DNA of 64,000 bases from Thinopyrum elongatum (lineage: Eukaryota > Streptophyta > Magnoliopsida > Poales > Poaceae), in NCBI GenBank assembly GCA_011799875.1, contig CM022297.1:443287292-443351291 (forward strand), written 5' to 3'. A program made the translations under genes and the position numbers. Numbering within the stretch: position 1 is the stretch's first letter; every line of letters begins with the position of its first letter. The notes beneath the pieces are model-generated. The model was not told where the DNA came from and made no database searches. It was given only the letters and a program-made list of their open reading frames with translations. Shown here one piece after another: positions 34,827 to 44,518 of the stretch.

Positions 34827-35482
34827 ACTCTATTTAGTTGGTGAAAGGGCCTGCATGCATGCACCGGTGACCCACCACCAATCAAAAAAAATTTGGCTAG
34901 TACATAATCGACTGAAACAAGTTTTGGGACAGTCGACTGACTCAAATATTGTTTCAGTCGACTGTCCTGTAGCCAATCGCGTCAGCGTGTCGCTGACGCT
35001 GGGGCTGCAGCAGCAGTACAACAGGCATGACGGCGATGGCGGCGACTGAGTGAATATCGCGTTCGATGGTTGTTCGGGCAGCACGACGCGAGCTCGGTAG
35101 ATGCGGCAACCAGGCGGAGTGCAGCTCGATCAGCAAGCACGGACGCAGGTACACTTGGGGTGGTAATGGTGGTGCGACGGCTACAGCCAGCTGGGCATGG
35201 CGCAGCTCGGCGTGGTCAAAGGGAGCTCGGCCGGAGTAGTAGCAGACCGCAGCTGGCGAACATGGTATCCAGCGTTCTGTGACCGGCAGCCCCCACTTCA
35301 TCAACGAAACCATCCGAATCAGTCAAAACCATGCCAAGTCAACACTAAAACCACCCAAAGCGGTATCAGGAACTAAAGTTATCCGGTTTAAGAAGTTGAG
35401 GGACTAAGCTTTGCTGGTTTTGAAGTTGAGGGACGATTTCTACACTTTCAATATAGTTGAGGGACAAAAAATATACTTATCC

Positions 35483-35766
35483 CTTGATTAGAACACCAGG
35501 CTTGTAACAGCTAGACGACATTGATTCATACAGGTAGCTGAACTTGCTTTGTACCGACGACGAGATCCGCGGTACAACAACAAACCCATACTGTGTGCAG
35601 CTGTTTAACACTTCCATATATAGCTAGCTTCAGTATTCCTACCGTAATCAGTGACACAGTGTTCATCCACACTTGATAGGTTGATGGTAATTAATAATTA
35701 TACAAAGCTTTTACGGATCAGGCAGGCAGGCAGGCAAAAGAAGAAGATGGTGGTGGTGTTGAGACT
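35483..35766 (-). other. 3' flank of psbW
   Basis: 284 bp between the stop codon and the end of the Mutator-like element. On the minus strand it contains AATTAATAATTAT at about 35689-35701, a possible polyadenylation region about 70 bp past the stop. No other feature is seen. Confidence 0.4.
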
Positions 35767-36224
35767 TCAGAGCGTGATGCCGCCGCCACCACCTGACTGG
35801 TCGTCGTCGTCATCGAAGGTGGTGGAGTAGACGGCGTAGAAGCACAAGACGAGGCCCAAGGCAAGCAGCAGGATCCACCCCAGCAGGTCGTTGCTCTGCC
35901 CGGCGCGCTCACTCGACATCCCCTCGTCTACCAGCGCCAGAGCCGAGGCCAGCATCGGGGCTGCTGACGCCATGCAGCTCGCCTTAGCGAGCAGCGGCGC
36001 GCCCTTGGCCACCATCGGAGCCAGAGCCGTGGACGCCTTCTTGCTGCACCTGCACCTCAGCCCCTCGGCCCTGGTCAGTCTCAGCCGAGGCAGCCCTGCA
36101 TCGTCCCACTGTTAGTCAGCAACTTATTAACATGTCTGGCTGGCATTTTTTCTGGATGATGCGCTTGCTTACCTAGAGCCGGCGACGGTCTGGCGGTGAA
36201 GACGACGATGAAGGTGGCTGCCAT
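35767..36224 (-). CDS. psbW: Photosystem II reaction centre W protein (PsbW-like), chloroplast precursor
   Basis: Two exons on the minus strand: 36224-36173 (start codon, 17 codons plus one base) and 36095-35767. A 77-bp GT-AG intron (36172-36096) separates them, giving 126 residues. Residues 1-40 form a Ser/Arg-rich chloroplast transit peptide (MAATFIVVFTARPSPALGLP..). A hydrophobic Ala/Met-rich thylakoid-transfer segment follows and ends ASALA, the expected cleavage site before LVDEGMSSE, the conserved start of mature PsbW. The single membrane span is LLGWILLLALGLVLCFYAVYS, with the acidic end on the stromal side in known PsbW. PsbW stabilises PSII supercomplexes. The C terminus (DDDDDQSGGGGGITL) and the shortened stretch before NDLLGW differ from the usual ESGLSL type, so this is a divergent paralogue. 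Both splice sites are intact and there are no stops. Confidence 0.85.
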
Positions 36225-36320
36225 TGCTGATAGATGTGTGCTCCGCGGGAGATGCAGCAGGTGACAGTAGGAGAGCCAACTTGTGAGTATGCACGCAGAA
36301 GGCAGAGGCACCCCGGCCAG

Positions 36321-36328
36321 TATATATA
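36321..36328 (-). promoter_or_regulatory. TATA box of psbW
   Basis: TATATATA on the minus strand lies 97 bp upstream of the start codon. A near copy is preserved in the duplicated promoter fragment at about 37402-37408. Confidence 0.7.
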
Positions 36329-36369
36329 CCGCATCATCATTCATCATGGACCGTCCAATGGGGCTACTA

Positions 36370-36374
36370 ATTGG
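36370..36374 (-). promoter_or_regulatory. CCAAT box of psbW
   Basis: CCAAT on the minus strand, about 42 bp upstream of the TATA box. A second ATTGG/CCAAT-type motif on the opposite strand lies nearby at about 36355. Confidence 0.45.
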
Positions 36375-36910
36375 CGCCTTTGGCACCACAGAATCTTGTT
36401 GGAAAAGTCGCCGGTGCGAGGTTAGTTAGACGGGCTCAGACATTCAGAACCAACTTGAGTCGTGGCCGAAGCAAGCAGGCGTCCAACTTGTGTTTCTCCA
36501 ACGAATGAAAGCGAGCAGGCCTCACAAGCATCAGAAGTTGAGAAGAGGGTAGGGTTGCACTAGGCAACAAGAGGGCCGTGCGGAAAGATGATGGACGCGG
36601 TGTGCGTTTTTAGCTGCTCCGGAGGCGCACAGGTAACACATGCTTCGCCTTGGATTTATACCTGATCAGAGAAAACGGACAAGAACGAGTCCAGGAAATG
36701 CTTTGGCGCATGCCGATCCTCCGCACCAGGAGCGGTGAGCACCGGTGATGGGGAACGCGACGCGGTGAGGCAGTACTGCCAATCATCTCGTTTCACTCTC
36801 GATCTCAATCTGGCTCAAGTTTTTCATCGGAGTGGTGGGCGCACCGATGATGGGCTTTCCTAGCTGATGGAGAACGCGGTGACCGGTAGGCAGTGCTGCC
36901 AATCACCTCA

Positions 36911-37191
36911 ACCTCAACGGAGCAGCGCCATCTCTGCATAGGCTAACGCAGAGGATCGATTGCGAAGGTAGAGCTTGGAGGCAAGCAAGATTACTCAAAG
37001 GGGGACCTCGATGGGTTCTTCGCTGGATTAGCAGCATGGGTAGTGCATGAGTAATTCCGTTAGTTTGTAGTGCGGATGTGGACGGGGTAGTCCGTGTAAT
37101 TATCTATGTAAACCTGCGGAGTTTCTGGGATGTCATTCCCTCCTCCTTTAATGAATGATACGCACACTTGTGCATGTTCGAGAGGAAAAAA
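36911..37191 (+). mobile_element. 5'-truncated LINE, 3' end only
   Basis: 281 bp flanked by the 10-bp duplication AATCACCTCA (36901-36910 and 37192-37201). It ends ACGCACACTTGTGCATGTTCG, then AGAGG and a run of A, a 3' UTR tail common to grass LINEs. Too short to hold ORF2 domains. It sits between the two copies of the psbW promoter region. Confidence 0.75.
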
Positions 37192-37314
37192 AATCACCTC
37201 AGCATGGCTTCCTATCATCTCCTGCACATGTTCATGCTTGAAAAAATCACCAGAAAATGTACTCGCTCCTTGAAAATGGTTTGACCAGAGAATGTGGGAC
37301 TGGTCAGGGACTCC

Positions 37315-37770
37315 AAGTGTACATGCAGCAGGTGACAGTACCTAGAATAGCCAATTACTTGTGGGTATCGTAGTCCTATCCACGCAGAGGCACTCGAGTG
37401 TATATATTGTATGCTCGTTCGGACGAGTCGTACACTCAACACTCAAACCAGGTCAAACACAACCAACTAGACATGGTTAAAATTAACTAACACAATCATC
37501 AACGCAACATGGTAGCTTTCTGGAACAGCGAATCAAAATTGTGATAGCATTTAAAAAAAAAGATAGTTTTTTGTAACCCTAGCCCGTAATAGTTTTTGCT
37601 ATTTAATCCCGAAGAGGTTTGCATGGACAGCACACAAGAAAGGGTGCTATGGATCTGGCACGACAGGGACCAGTGGGTGCAGAAAGATAGATGGACGAAA
37701 TGCGCATTTTTAGCTAGACTCGAAGAGGCACACAGATAATGCATGCTTCGGTTTGACTCTTCCATGCACG
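37315..37770 (-). repeat. Duplicated psbW promoter and 5' UTR without the gene
   Basis: Aligns with 36245-36660: GCAGCAGGTGACAGTA at 37325, CACGCAGAGGCAC at 37380, and a TATATAT element at about 37402. A second block with GATAGATGGACGAA, TTTTTAGCT and GCATGCTTCGG lies at 37686-37752. No psbW exon lies where it would be expected, below 37300. The copy is a promoter without coding sequence. Confidence 0.55.
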
Positions 37771-37993
37771 CACACAGGTTCTCTCCTCCAGTTCCACCTA
37801 AACGATACACGCAACTGGCAAGACATCCCATATGCTCTGTCAAGCCAATGGAGATTGAAGAATCGAGATTAGCTAGAGCACCAAAGTCACAAGACATGGA
37901 ACGACAGATCTGATCCATGCAATGAATTTGAGTGCTATGTAGATGGATTTCTACTGACCATTGCAAACTGCAGAATTTGTAATTTGTTGCGTA

Positions 37994-39058
37994 TTTTTTT
38001 TCGAGAGTACGCCTAGGCGTACTATATTTTTATAGAAGGCAGAAATTGAATTACAAGATAATACAACCTGTTGCGAACAACAAGTGTAGTAAGAACTCCA
38101 CACCCGGGCTAATCAGCAGATTAGCCATCACAACAATTACAAACACGACACAAAGAGCCTGCCCTAAGCCAATCATCTAGCCGCGTCACGACAAATGCTG
38201 AACACCATGAAGAGCAACAACTTCAGCCGGGCATTCCTGGCCAACACAGTACCCACCCTTGAATGCCTAAAAGGAGACAGCGAGTGGATAGTGGGACTCG
38301 GTCGGACCCGACAAAGCTATCGTCTTGAAGCACCAGCAGCTGCGTACATAATGCCCACGAAGATCAACTCGAACCGGCAGCAAGAACCGAAGAACCACAA
38401 CACAGGACCTCAAAGCCAAGTCTCCATCCGTGATGCTCTCAACAGAGTAAAGACATCAAACACCGCTATCGCCGGTCCGGCAACGGACCAAGGCTTTCAC
38501 CTGGAGACCCAATCCCGATCAAGAAGGGGAGATGCCGACACACCTCGACGACGCCTCCAAGGAGGGAAACAATACCCACGGGCTTTGTCGTCGCCAGCTC
38601 CGACCGAAGACGAGCATGATTTTCATCCAAACCGTCGCACACCTCCCATCCTACCACCGAAATTGGCCAATCAGTTGATGCCCGGCATCCCGCCGCTGCC
38701 GCAGCACCTCGCCATCATGTTCAAACCGTCGTGGAACACCGACCCCTCACACGGCGGAGAGCACGCAAGCCACCATCCAACTCCTGCACGGTCGAAGAAG
38801 ACAAGCTCCAAGCTGGCACCACCAAGATCCATGTCACCACAGGCAAGGGCTGGACATGCCACCTCCTAGCAGCCAGCCATGCCACGGCTGCGGCCCACGA
38901 ACTCGCTCACGGAAGGCCAGCGCAACTCTCCGCCCGCACGCGCTCAATGAAGACACTGGGATCTCATTCTCCATCAATGGCCTCACAGCGCACAAAAATT
39001 ACCACGAGCAGGCGGGGAGACGAGAGATAGGGTGGAGAAGACAAGGGAATCGGGGAAG
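37994..39058 (-). mobile_element. Non-LTR retroelement D (GC-rich, poly-A tail)
   Basis: On the minus strand it ends with ..GTACGCCTAGGCGTACTCTCG followed by a run of eight A (T8 at 37994-38001). The interior shares the phrase CGCCTCCAAGGAGG with element B. The right end is placed where the sequence changes to repeat family X. No matching TSD is found there, so the 5' end is probably truncated. The 224-codon plus-strand frame (38195-38869) runs antisense and shows no domain. Confidence 0.55.
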
Positions 39059-39958
39059 TTACGCGCCATGGCTATATCTCGCTTATATATAGTGATGTAT
39101 GCCCGGCTCGCTGAAGGTTTTTCCCTGCTCGCTATAGTACAAGACCGGCCCATAGTTTGCTCACTCGCTGCGTTCGATCCGTTCACTTCGTTAGTTCATT
39201 CGGTTGTTTCATTTTCATTTTTTTCTTTTCCTATCAGTTTTCTCTATTTCTTCAATAGCTTTCCTTGGTTTTCTGTCTTTTCTTTGTTTTTTCTCCGATT
39301 TTATTCTTTTCTTCGTTTATTTATCGGTTTTCACAGTTTCTTTTCTTTTCTTTGGCTTTCTTTGTTTCTTTCTTTCTTCACTGGTTTTCTTTGGTTTTCT
39401 TTTTTCTTCATTATAAATTTTATTTTCGTTCGTTTTCATCGGTTTTCTTCTGTTTTTCTTTCGTCCTTCACTGTACTTTGGTTTTCTGTGTTTCGTTCGC
39501 CTTATATTTTGTTTCATTGATTTTTTGCCTATTTTCACCGGCTTTCTTTTTTGTTCAACCTATGTTAACTTTTTTAGTACACATTCAACATTTCTCATAT
39601 ACATCATTTTTTTTAATGTACACGTTAATCATTTTTGAAATACATGATTAACATTTTTTTAAAACTTATTTTTTATGTCTATTTTTTCATACACATTGTA
39701 CATTTTTGGTATATATCTAATACATGTTCAATATTTTTTGAAATACAAGATTGATTTTTTTAATACATGGTCAAGATTTTATTCCTACCTATTTTTAAAT
39801 GTTTGATTAATATTTTAATACATGGTCAACATTTTTTCTATAGACCTTTAACATTTTCAAATGCTTGATTAACATTTGTGAAATATAAGATTAACATTTT
39901 CTGAATACATGGTCAACATTTTTCCCTACACATGTAACATTTTAAAATGCTTGATAAT

Positions 39959-40264
39959 GCCTCTTTTGGTTCATAGGGTAGAAAAAAGATAGGAATTGGA
40001 AAGTCATAGGAAATGAGATGACATGTATCTCAAATCCTATGAGTAGAAATAGGATAGGAGATGTCCCTTGATTCACATCATATGATTTTTTTTCCCTTGA
40101 GCCTATGCCAATGTTTATTTTCCTATGAAATATGGATGATAGGAAGAATTCCTTCATAGGAATAGGATTCTATTCCTACAAACCAAAGGGCTCTAAAGGA
40201 ATTTTTCCTATAGAAATCCTATCCTATGAAATTCCTAACAAATTCCTCCCAACCAAAGAAAGCC
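39959..40264. mobile_element. MITE inserted in repeat X copy 1
   Basis: 306 bp interrupt the ACATTTTT array. The ends are GCCTCTTTTGGTT and, inverted, GGCTTTCTTTGGTT. The flanks share TAAT (39955-39958 and 40265-40268). The interior carries inverted copies of AGGAATTCC/ATAGGAT-type sequence. The short duplication and TIRs suit a PIF/Harbinger or hAT-type MITE; which one is undecided. Confidence 0.6.
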
Positions 40265-40774
40265 TAATTTTTTTTAATACATGGTCAGCACTTTTTGAAT
40301 ACATGGTTAACATTTTTATATACACATATAACATTTTTTCAGATCTTGATTAAAAGTTTCAAATACAAGATTAATATTTTTCAAATACGTGATCAACTTT
40401 TTTCATACACATTTAACATTTTTTTTGAAATGGTTTTAGGTGAAGTGTCTTTTTAAATATATTTATTTAAAATATTTGGAAGTATAAACATTTTATTTGT
40501 ATTTGCACAAACATTTTTTTAACGTGGCACAAACATTTTTTAACTATATTTTTTTGAAAATGTACATTTTAGATTTTTTTGAACTTATTATAAAAAGTAA
40601 AATAATAAATAATAAAAAAGAAAAAACGAAATCGAGTGACCGAACGAAGGAAAAATGATGAAGCAAATAGCGCCACAGGGCAGGCCCATTACTTCGTCGC
40701 TTCACGCGAGCAGATGGTTTGTCTCAGTAGAACCTATTTGTCGCGCCGGTCGCTGCCTAGCGACCCCATGCACA

Positions 40775-40787
40775 CCCCCCCCCCCCC
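40775..40787 (+). repeat. C13 homopolymer
   Basis: A run of 13 C inside the end of repeat X copy 1. The length is uncertain in any sequencing technology. Confidence 0.8.
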
Positions 40788-41009
40788 TGCGGCGACTATA
40801 TCTCGCTATAAGTGAGACGAAAGGATGTCTTGCTGAAGGGGTCTACAGTAATTGGGGCGGCACATTTACGGACAGTTAATAAAGGAAAAAAGAGAGGAGA
40901 AAAGGAAGCGTGGAACGGATTCGAAACCTGGTCTCCATTGAGCAGGATTGCAGCTAGCAATTGGGCCTGCCTCGGGTTCATGATGGAGTAGTAGGGCGGG
41001 ACTACTTAA

Positions 41010-42690
41010 GTCGAAATGAGCCGAGTTTTCCATTGTTTCTTCTTTGTTTTTTCAGGTTTTTTTGTTTTGTTTTTTTCACTAGTTTTTTTTCATTGGTATT
41101 TGCCATTTCATTCTTTTTTCGTTGTTTTTCTTTGGTTTTGTTTATTTATTTCTTTCCTTTTTCATTTTATTTTGTTTATTTTCCTTTTTCTTCCCGGGTT
41201 TTATTCTTTTTAAGTATTTTTTGCATTTTTTCGTGATTTTCTTTTTTTCTTTGGTTTATTTTGTTTCTTTTTAGGTTTTTCTTTTTGAATACAAGATAAA
41301 CATTTTCTAAAACATGATTAGTATTTTTTGTATGCATATTTAACAATTTTCAAATGCTTAATTAATATTTTTTAAATGTATACTAACATTTTTTTAAACA
41401 CATGGTCAACATTTTTCTAAAAACATTGTTTAAAGGACCCTGGTATCCTCCACACGTCCGGTCGGGGAGAGCATGGGCTGAATGCCCCCATGACCATAGA
41501 GTGCGTCACGTCACCGCATGTGTGCACAAGCGATGAAACTGATGATGTAAGTCGGAATCTTTTGGGTTTTCAGATTTTAAAATGTTTTATCTCTTAAATT
41601 AAAAATCCGATTGAAAAACTGTTTTCACCAATAAATCTATTGCGCGAGATCTTCGAAAATAGATATCATATCGGTATGTTTTGATGATTTTTTGGTTAAA
41701 AGTTGACATGTCTATTGCACATAAATTGCCATGGTGCTTACACTGAAGTTGTCATAATATGTTTCAACTACTTTTTCTTCTATCTTTAAAATGAAATTTG
41801 AAATTCTATAAAAAGGGAATTAAGAAACTAAACTTGCCATGGTGAATTACTAAAAAAAATCATGATCCATGAAATAATTTTGACATGGTTCATAATTAAA
41901 AAAGAAATCCCTCATCAATTATTTTTAAAATGCATGGTCAATGACTCAAATTTGCCATGAAACCAGAAACTAAAACTGTCATGGTGAATTACTTAAACTT
42001 TCTATGATACATGCACTAAAATTTGCCATGGTTCATACAAAAAATAATTTCCATGGTCAAAATGCTAGAATTGTCATGGTCGAAATACTAAAATTGCCAT
42101 GATATGTAAACTAAAATTGACATGATATATGAATTAAATTTGTCGTGGTTAACTACTAAAAAATGCCATGGTCAATTAATAAAATTTGGCGTGAAAATTA
42201 GTTGAAATACAATGGTAGCTTTAAATCTAGAAAAAAAATAGATGAAACATATCATGACAACTTTAGTGTAAATAATATGGCAACTTCTGTGTAACATCAT
42301 GACAACTTTTGGCCCCCAAAAAAGTCATCGAAACATATCAATATGAGATCTAGTTTTGAAGATCTCGTCGAGACGGATTTAATGATGAAAATAGATTTTT
42401 AATCAGATTTTTTATTTAAGAGATAACACATTTTTAAATTCAAAAACCAAAAAGATTCCGCTGATGTCATCTATTTGATGTGGCATGATGGATGATAATG
42501 GGGAGTTTGGACCATGTTGCTTCATCCACATGTGTGACACTTATCATTTGGATTTTTAAATGCTTGATTAACATCTTTGGAATACTCATTCAACATTTTT
42601 TTCAAATGCTTGATTAACATTTTATATACATGATCAATTTTTTTCATCATTTTTTAATACATGATCAATATTTTCTCTATACGTAGAAGG
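41010..42690 (+). repeat. AT-rich repeat family X, copy 2, interrupted
   Basis: The T-rich tract at 41030-41290 and ACATTTTT array at 41290-41430 continue at 42552-42690 after an inserted element. The overall order matches copy 1. The high-Phe frames at 40961-41236 are low-complexity artefacts. Confidence 0.5.
41435..42551. mobile_element. Foldback DNA element with GCCATGGT subrepeats
   Basis: Imperfect inverted ends of about 230 bp (for example TTATCTCTTAAAT and GAGATCTTC in both arms) enclose a 550-bp core. Short phrases such as AAATTGCCATGGT and TGTCATGGT recur there about every 20-35 bp. Flanks are TTGTTTAAA and ATTTTTAAA (7 of 9 identical), possibly a decayed 9-bp duplication. There is no transposase. 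A Mutator-type origin is plausible but not shown. Confidence 0.5.
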
Positions 42691-43177
42691 GACATCTAAG
42701 CCCTCGGATATGTGAACTATGACTAATTACCCCGTGGAACACGGATCATGAAACACTGCGTAGTACGGTGCAAGCAACACACCCAGAAGACCAAGAAGCT
42801 CAACCAAGTACATAGCAAAACCATCATACTCAGCACCTGTACTAAACAACCTACCACTCGTCGTCCTACATTAACAAATAAGAATTTTGTTAGTTATTGC
42901 ACAACGCAAAAAATAATTGACCTAGGACAGTATAACTACATATATCCTGAACATATTTTACTTGCACAATTCTAATTATGTGGTTCAATTTATTTAATCT
43001 TCTCTTGACTTGAGTCACTTTTTTGAGAGAGTATATGTAGGAGAGATAGAACTTGAGATGAGAAGAGATGGCTTTTTTTAGACGAGAATATTTTGTTTTA
43101 TTTTAGGAAGAGAGGTATCCTAGTTTCTTAGGGCTTGGGCGGTCTCTAACTAAGTACATGACGGTTTCCTTAATGAT
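42691..43177. other. Unassigned sequence next to an inverted LTR
   Basis: No gene seen. If the LTR at 43197-44518 is part of a minus-strand element, this would be the remnant of its internal region after the PBS. Confidence 0.3.
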
Positions 43178-43189
43178 GCTCTGACACCA
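43178..43189 (-). other. Possible PBS, tRNA-Met type
   Basis: The minus strand reads TGGTGTCAGAGC, one base from the standard TGGTATCAGAGC. It lies 7 bases beyond the LTR end at 43197. Confidence 0.45.
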
Positions 43190-43196
43190 CCTCTTC

Positions 43197-44518
43197 TGTG
43201 ATGCCTCATTATGTCCGACAGAGTTAGGTGTAACGGAAACCGTCACTTCAGAGTCGCGCCAAGATCAGTTATGGAGAACAGTATCATGTACATGACGAGA
43301 CTGCCACCATGAGTAGGAGAACTTTTATTACAATGACTCCTCAAGTGTCAACAAATTCTAAGCGACCACGACGATAGAATGTCGCCCGCACCTAGTATGA
43401 GCCTTCTAGACCAACCATGGAGGGCATCTACTCCTCATAGCCTTGATCGTCGACTTCCTCATAATCATACTCCACTTCAGCAAAATCAAAGTCATTAATA
43501 TGACCAGACTCATCATAGGTACCATTCTCTATCTCTGCGGAGTTTTCATAGCTCACTGGTTCTGAAAAACTAACATAAGAGCAGCTTTTTTTTTTGAGAG
43601 GTACATAAGAGCAGCTAGACATGTATAAAATACGTACTCGCAAGTCACGGGGGAAAAGTGGATCCATGAGTTTTTAAAGAGGAAAAACTTTGTCGGCCAC
43701 AGCTACGACCATCGAGCCGTTGGCCCAAAATACTTTGTCGGTAAAATATTTTCCCTTAACCCATTTTGTTGAAAATCAAATTTTATTTATAAAATCTACT
43801 AGGGACAGAGCGGCGTGAGATCTTACATCCTGTGTTAGAGGAAAACCCACACGACGCACTTCCAATCCCGAAAGCTGGGAGTGAAATCTACTGCTTTGCC
43901 CATAGCATCACTTGGCCCAAGTCGTCCATGCGCTACCTGTGCACGACTAGACCAAGGAACTAGAACTTTTAACCGTACACTACCTCTGCTTTTCTACCTT
44001 AACTTACTAAGGGCCCACGGGTCGAGACCCCCTACCCGGCGGTCCCGCCCTAGGGTAACTGCACCTAGCCGGCTATAGCCACCTTCTCACTCATGCAGAG
44101 GTAACTACTTGGCATGGGTAGTCAGTTCAGCCCCTCCCATTCCATGTCTATGGTCAGGACAATTTGTGCCGCTTTTGAAGTAAGCGCCAGTTGGTTATGA
44201 CCTAATAACATATTACCCTATGTAGAGGAGCCCGCCATCCAAGCCAACCCTATCTGGGTCCGTTATATCTGTTTGAGGGTTTTTGCATCTCTTCTTCTGT
44301 ATGTAAGAAATAAGACAATGGTTTAATTGTAAATTTGCAAACTATAAGGAGGTTTGGAGAAGAAATGTTGTAATGGGTACATACTAAATTTTCGGCTGCA
44401 ATATTTTTTTAATATTGGTGTTGCTGTTAATCTTAATTATTTTACTAATTATTTCTTGTTACACGGGTGTAACCTAACGCCGTAAAAAATATTGTTATTT
44501 ATTTTGTGAATTTTTACA
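43197..44518 (-). repeat. LTR, minus orientation, half of an inverted pair
   Basis: On the minus strand it starts TGTAAAAATTC and ends GAGGCATCACA. The inverted partner is 46103-47058. It has about 215 bp (44055-44265) absent from the partner. A 79-codon acidic frame (43428-43667) with VEYDYEEVDDQGYEE lies near its 3' end. Confidence 0.5.

Larger units (their letters stand above)
31163..35482. mobile_element. Long-TIR DNA transposon, Mutator-like, non-autonomous
   Basis: Inverted terminal arms of about 180 bp (31163-31343 and 35302-35482) start GGATAAGTATATTTTT and share repeated GTCCCTCAACT motifs. Long TIRs without a visible transposase fit a non-autonomous Mutator-like element. No clean 9-bp target duplication is seen (CTAACAGCC against CTTGATTAG), which lowers confidence. 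GC-rich segments just inside each end (31350-31925 and 34990-35300) could be captured host sequence, but I cannot name a source. It also contains a MITE and a non-LTR insertion, and its right end lies 285 bp 3' of the psbW stop codon. Confidence 0.6.
36245..36660 (-). other. psbW 5' UTR, core promoter and upstream region (parent of the duplication)
   Basis: Two blocks, 36250-36330 (GCAGCAGGTGACAGTA to the TATA box) and about 36575-36655 (AAGATGATGGACG, TTTTTAGCT, CACATGCTTCG), recur in the same order and orientation at 37322-37410 and 37680-37755. Spacing is similar (about 330 and 350 bp). The promoter of the intact gene has therefore been tandemly duplicated upstream of itself. Confidence 0.6.
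39070..40870 (+). repeat. AT-rich repeat family X, copy 1
   Basis: The order is a TATATCTCGC/GCTCGCTGAAGG end, a TTTTC/TTTGG pyrimidine-rich stretch (39190-39550), a long array of short units built on ACATTTTT..ATACATGGTCA (39560-40560), and another CTATATCTCGCT..TGAGACGAAAGG..GCTGAAGG end (40790-40845). Related copies lie at 41010-42690 and, inverted, at 44519-46102. No coding sequence is present. I do not recognise the family name. Confidence 0.6.

Noticed and set aside
34198..34827. Plus-strand frame of 209 codons
   Set aside because: Coincides with element C and crosses its poly-A end; antisense and without homology I can see.
37200..37315. A second psbW exon next to the duplicated promoter
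   Set aside because: The expected exon position shows no match to the transit peptide or mature protein in any minus-strand frame.
38195..38869. Plus-strand frame of 224 codons
   Set aside because: Antisense to non-LTR element D, with no domain; similar frames appear by chance in these GC-rich elements.
39032..39651. Phe/Ser-rich frames of 128-162 codons
   Set aside because: Translation of a TTTTC low-complexity tract in repeat X, not membrane proteins.
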